Part shown: in pieces, positions 60,946 through 64,000 of the stretch | Layout of the letters: the number at the start of each line of letters is the position of its first letter | Numbering within the stretch: position 1 is the first letter of the stretch | Assembly (NCBI GenBank): GCA_008973525.1 | Contig: WACJ01000529.1 | Coordinates: 806,001 to 870,000 of the forward strand | Source: Stenopsyche tienmushanensis | Lineage: Eukaryota; Arthropoda; Insecta; Trichoptera; Stenopsychidae | Direction of reading: 5' to 3' | Length of the DNA stretch: 64,000 nucleotides | The notes under the pieces: generated by a model | Seen by the model: the letters and a program-made list of their open reading frames with translations, nothing else | Told to the model about the DNA's origin: nothing | Database searches by the model: none | Translations under genes and position numbers: made by a program

Positions 60946-63900
60946 TATTTTAATAGTGTTTAATCAAACTTGGTTTATAATTTTGATCTGTCTTGTGCGC
61001 ATGACATGGTTACTTTGATGCCGTCGCCCGCATCAACTATAAGATCAGCGTAAATCCATCACATTTATGATACATATTCCATTTATATTCAATCATAACG
61101 ATAGATTGTATAAAGGGGTGGATTATTAAAAGTATATTATAATTAATATTAATTCTGCTATTTTATCAGTTGGTAGTATCTTTCAAAATCATTGAAGTAA
61201 CAATGATATTTTAATCTATTTACATATGTATAACAACATCATAAGATTAAATACACATTTTTTCTCTCAATTAATAATTCAGGATCAATAGATAATTTTT
61301 AGTGCATTGCAGAAATTACGTGAACTTTGTGAGCTTAATTTTGATTTTATGATTGTATGCAAATACAGTCATAAATTATTAAGTATCATCTTAAAATAGC
61401 ATTGATTTAATTCAGTTTTAACTGTCCATTATCCGAGGATTTTAATTTGTGCTATTAATATTTGGCTAATTAAGTACGTTTTCTTCGCGGGACTAAAGCT
61501 TCAAGCTTCGTCAGTGTTGATTTGTATGTAGTTTGCATAATCGAACGTGCTTAAAAATTGCACTTTTTACAATTTAACGATCGACGTTTTACGACGCATT
61601 TTGTTGAGTTTTCATTCATATGTATTCCATTCGACGTTATTAATATTTTATGGATACGTTTTTCATGTAATTGAACGACGCACTCTGTATAACGCGGTGG
61701 GAGGCCATTAAATTTGTTGCTCCTCGTAAAGTCTACGAGTTAAACGAGGTCTTCGGGTAAAAAATATGCTCATGAGCGGATAACACGTAAGAAATATTGT
61801 TATCATGGTAATTAAGGCCACTGAGTTGTGTCCCTATACGTCAAGCTGACCATAAAGAGTGGCATTCATTAGTTGACACAAGATCAACACCTGTAATGGC
61901 CTATAAAATTATTTCTCGGGTCGTTGGGGTTGCATCATTATGGGAGGCGTTTAAAAAATTAAGCGATCCTACGATTTATCAGCATTTTCATTGATGCCTC
62001 TATATCCAATGGGATTGGTTCATATGCTCAAAATTAGAGCTTTGAAGTTTAAATTTCGTTTGTAAGATCTCCAATGGTTTAATTGAATATGAGATCTATG
62101 CGATAGTTTAATCCATCACGCTGGGGTAAAACAGAACCCCAATCTGATAAGCTCCGAGTGTCGAAGTTCAATTCGTCTTATTGTGGAAGACACACGATCA
62201 ATCTATGGAAATGACCAATCGAACAAAAGACAGTGTGACCATAAATTCTTGCCATCGCCGCAATAAAAATATGTAAATACCACAAATAATTTACGAACAA
62301 TATTAATCCCGATATTTTCACAAATTTTAATCTCTTAATAAAATTGATTTTTTATGAACAACGAAGATTTTACGACGGCAGTAAATTTCGAAACAATAAA
62401 AATGGGCATATGAAAGAAATATTAAAATTCCCCCTTGATTATCTTCTTTTATTGGCGCATAGAATATTAAAAATTGTGTTTATGAAGATGAATGGTAAAC
62501 AGAAGATATCGCAGCCACCAGCTTCATTTACGATGATAATTTATTATTAATTAAAAACTGTATTCCCAAAACATGTCTTTCTATTTGGCAATAAAAACTT
62601 TTACTGTATTATATATTGTAGGCGAGCGAGCCTCGAATAGCCTTACAATTATCAAATTTCAGCTTTTACGAGTCCATTAAATAAGCGACATTTTGGTCAC
62701 TGTGCACCGGCGCAGAGGTGCTCAAACTTTCCTGACATTTGGCGACCGGTGGATGTGCCAATTATTTATAATTGCAATTTATACGCCATGTACTTGCTGA
62801 TGTATACCGCGTTTTAAGGATTGGATTTATGACCCAATCGTCTTGAGTTCAAATCTTTTGGATTTATTAGCGAACATATTTTTAAAAACATGTCACACTG
62901 ACTGCAAAAAAATTATTTAAAATACATTAAAAACTCATTTTATCATCGTTAATAAATAACAAATAACATTTATTTTGATCAAATATTATTGTTTGAAAAA
63001 TTCATCAGATTTCAGATGACTGTCTTTACACATTAAGAAATCTTCATTTTAAGTAAAGTATTTTTTCCTTCGATAATAGGAATTCATCATGAATAAGGCA
63101 AAAAATGTCCTAAATTGTGTTAATGGAGCTTAATACAAAATCGAACTGTAATAAAGTATATTTCGTGTATATCGCGTACCGAACTGATAACTTGATATTT
63201 TCGAACCGGTTTAATTTCTGTGATCGGTTTTTGGTTCAGTTTTGGTTCTAAACTCAGTATATATTACATCAATTTTAAAGCAGCTTGAGGTTTTATGTAA
63301 GATTTGCTAAATTATTAAATAATTGCAAACTTGGGTCAAATCAGATTGTATAAATCCTTTCAGAGTTTTTTTTATAAATTTGGATTTTTTAAAATTATAT
63401 AGACTGAGTGAATGGATATTTTTCTATAAAATGGTTTAGGATGATAGTAAGACCTTAAGCGAGACTACCTTAGAGCTTTAAGAAGTATATTTCTATTATT
63501 TGCGAGTCCTTTATTTCAGTCTAATTTCAAATTTTGTAATTCATTACTATTGGATCAATTAATCGGCTTTGTGTCATAGCAATCTATGAAATATTGTTGA
63601 TGATTACCAATTAATGATACGATGCCAATACTCGGCTTTAAATCGTTTTAACAGGGCCATATCGTACAGGGCCCCCATCAAAGGTCGATGGTTCACCACG
63701 GCTGAACATCCAGTACTCTTGGTCCATCATTTATCAATGTTGAGTGCTCACCATTAGTATCCATCTCTGGACCTCTCCCCGCGATCCTAATTGCTTGCGA
63801 TCCGTCCGCCTTTGTTGTCGACCTTGTGTGATTGACTCCCAACACTCTGTTGGCCGCATCACATGTGACGGCGATATTACGCTATCGGCGCCATCAATAA

Positions 63901-64000
63901 TACACCTACTGCTGCGACAGGTGCCATTTGTTACCCAAAGCAATAAGAATCGAAGTTTAAGGACCCAAAATTTAAAAAAATATTAAAAAATCGACGTAAA
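60946..64000 (+). other. svp first intron, distal part
   Basis: Blocks at 61690-62240 and 63640-63960 are balanced, non-repetitive and could be conserved enhancers. A short frame at 62344-62550 and an 80-codon frame at 63744-63986 match no family I know. No CKSFF-type second zinc-finger exon is present before the window ends. Confidence 0.45.

Overview
The window looks like insect nuclear DNA: a strongly AT-rich background, several families of decayed mariner-type elements, hAT and possible piggyBac-like relics, almost no coding sequence, and one GC-rich island carrying a recognisable exon. The order is not certain; the element content would suit a moth or butterfly, but that is inference.

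The only host gene I can support is seven-up (svp, the insect COUP-TF / NR2F orphan nuclear receptor), on the + strand. A CpG-rich island (about 42350-43310) holds GC boxes, a CCAAT box, a TATA-like box, a 5-codon upstream ORF and the first recognisable coding exon. The exon ends inside the first zinc finger of the DNA-binding domain at a consensus splice donor (43219|43220). No later exon is visible, so positions 43220-64000 are the start of a first intron longer than 20 kb. The 42 kb upstream is gene-free and presumably intergenic, regulatory or 5' non-coding sequence of svp.

Layout: 1-901 AT-rich; 902-1986 mariner relic A; 1987-6764 non-coding, with a cluster of nuclear-receptor half-sites near 3664-3724; 6765-7696 mariner relic B with both terminal repeats; 8085-8476 nested small repeats; 11929-12708 internally deleted sister of relic A; 14406-14765 mariner relic C, with further end fragments at 8319-8376 and 25495-25546; 17217-17835 a strand-skewed, coding-like relic of unknown (possibly viral) origin; 18777-19187 and 38350-38857 two copies of an unclassified repeat; 22800-22960 and 27560-27720 inverted copies of another repeat; 28841-29010 and 34080-34620 hAT relics, the second with a readable C-terminal transposase region; 39262-39585 a GC-rich A-tailed insert; 42350-43219 svp promoter and exon; then intron 1, which contains a perfect DR1 nuclear-receptor site next to a perfect POU/homeodomain-type palindrome (44763-44814), a 2052-bp hAT element with an exact 8-bp target-site duplication (49342-51393), mariner relic D (54995-55450), a second near-consensus DR1 (57311-57323) and a possible pair of piggyBac-like ends (about 57820-57905 and 60860-60945).

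The most interesting biology is regulatory. svp encodes a receptor that binds AGGTCA direct repeats, and the first intron holds an exact DR1 target 1.6 kb after the exon, which suggests autoregulation or competition with HNF4/RXR-class receptors. Between the named features are blocks of balanced composition that may be conserved enhancers, but conservation cannot be judged from one sequence.
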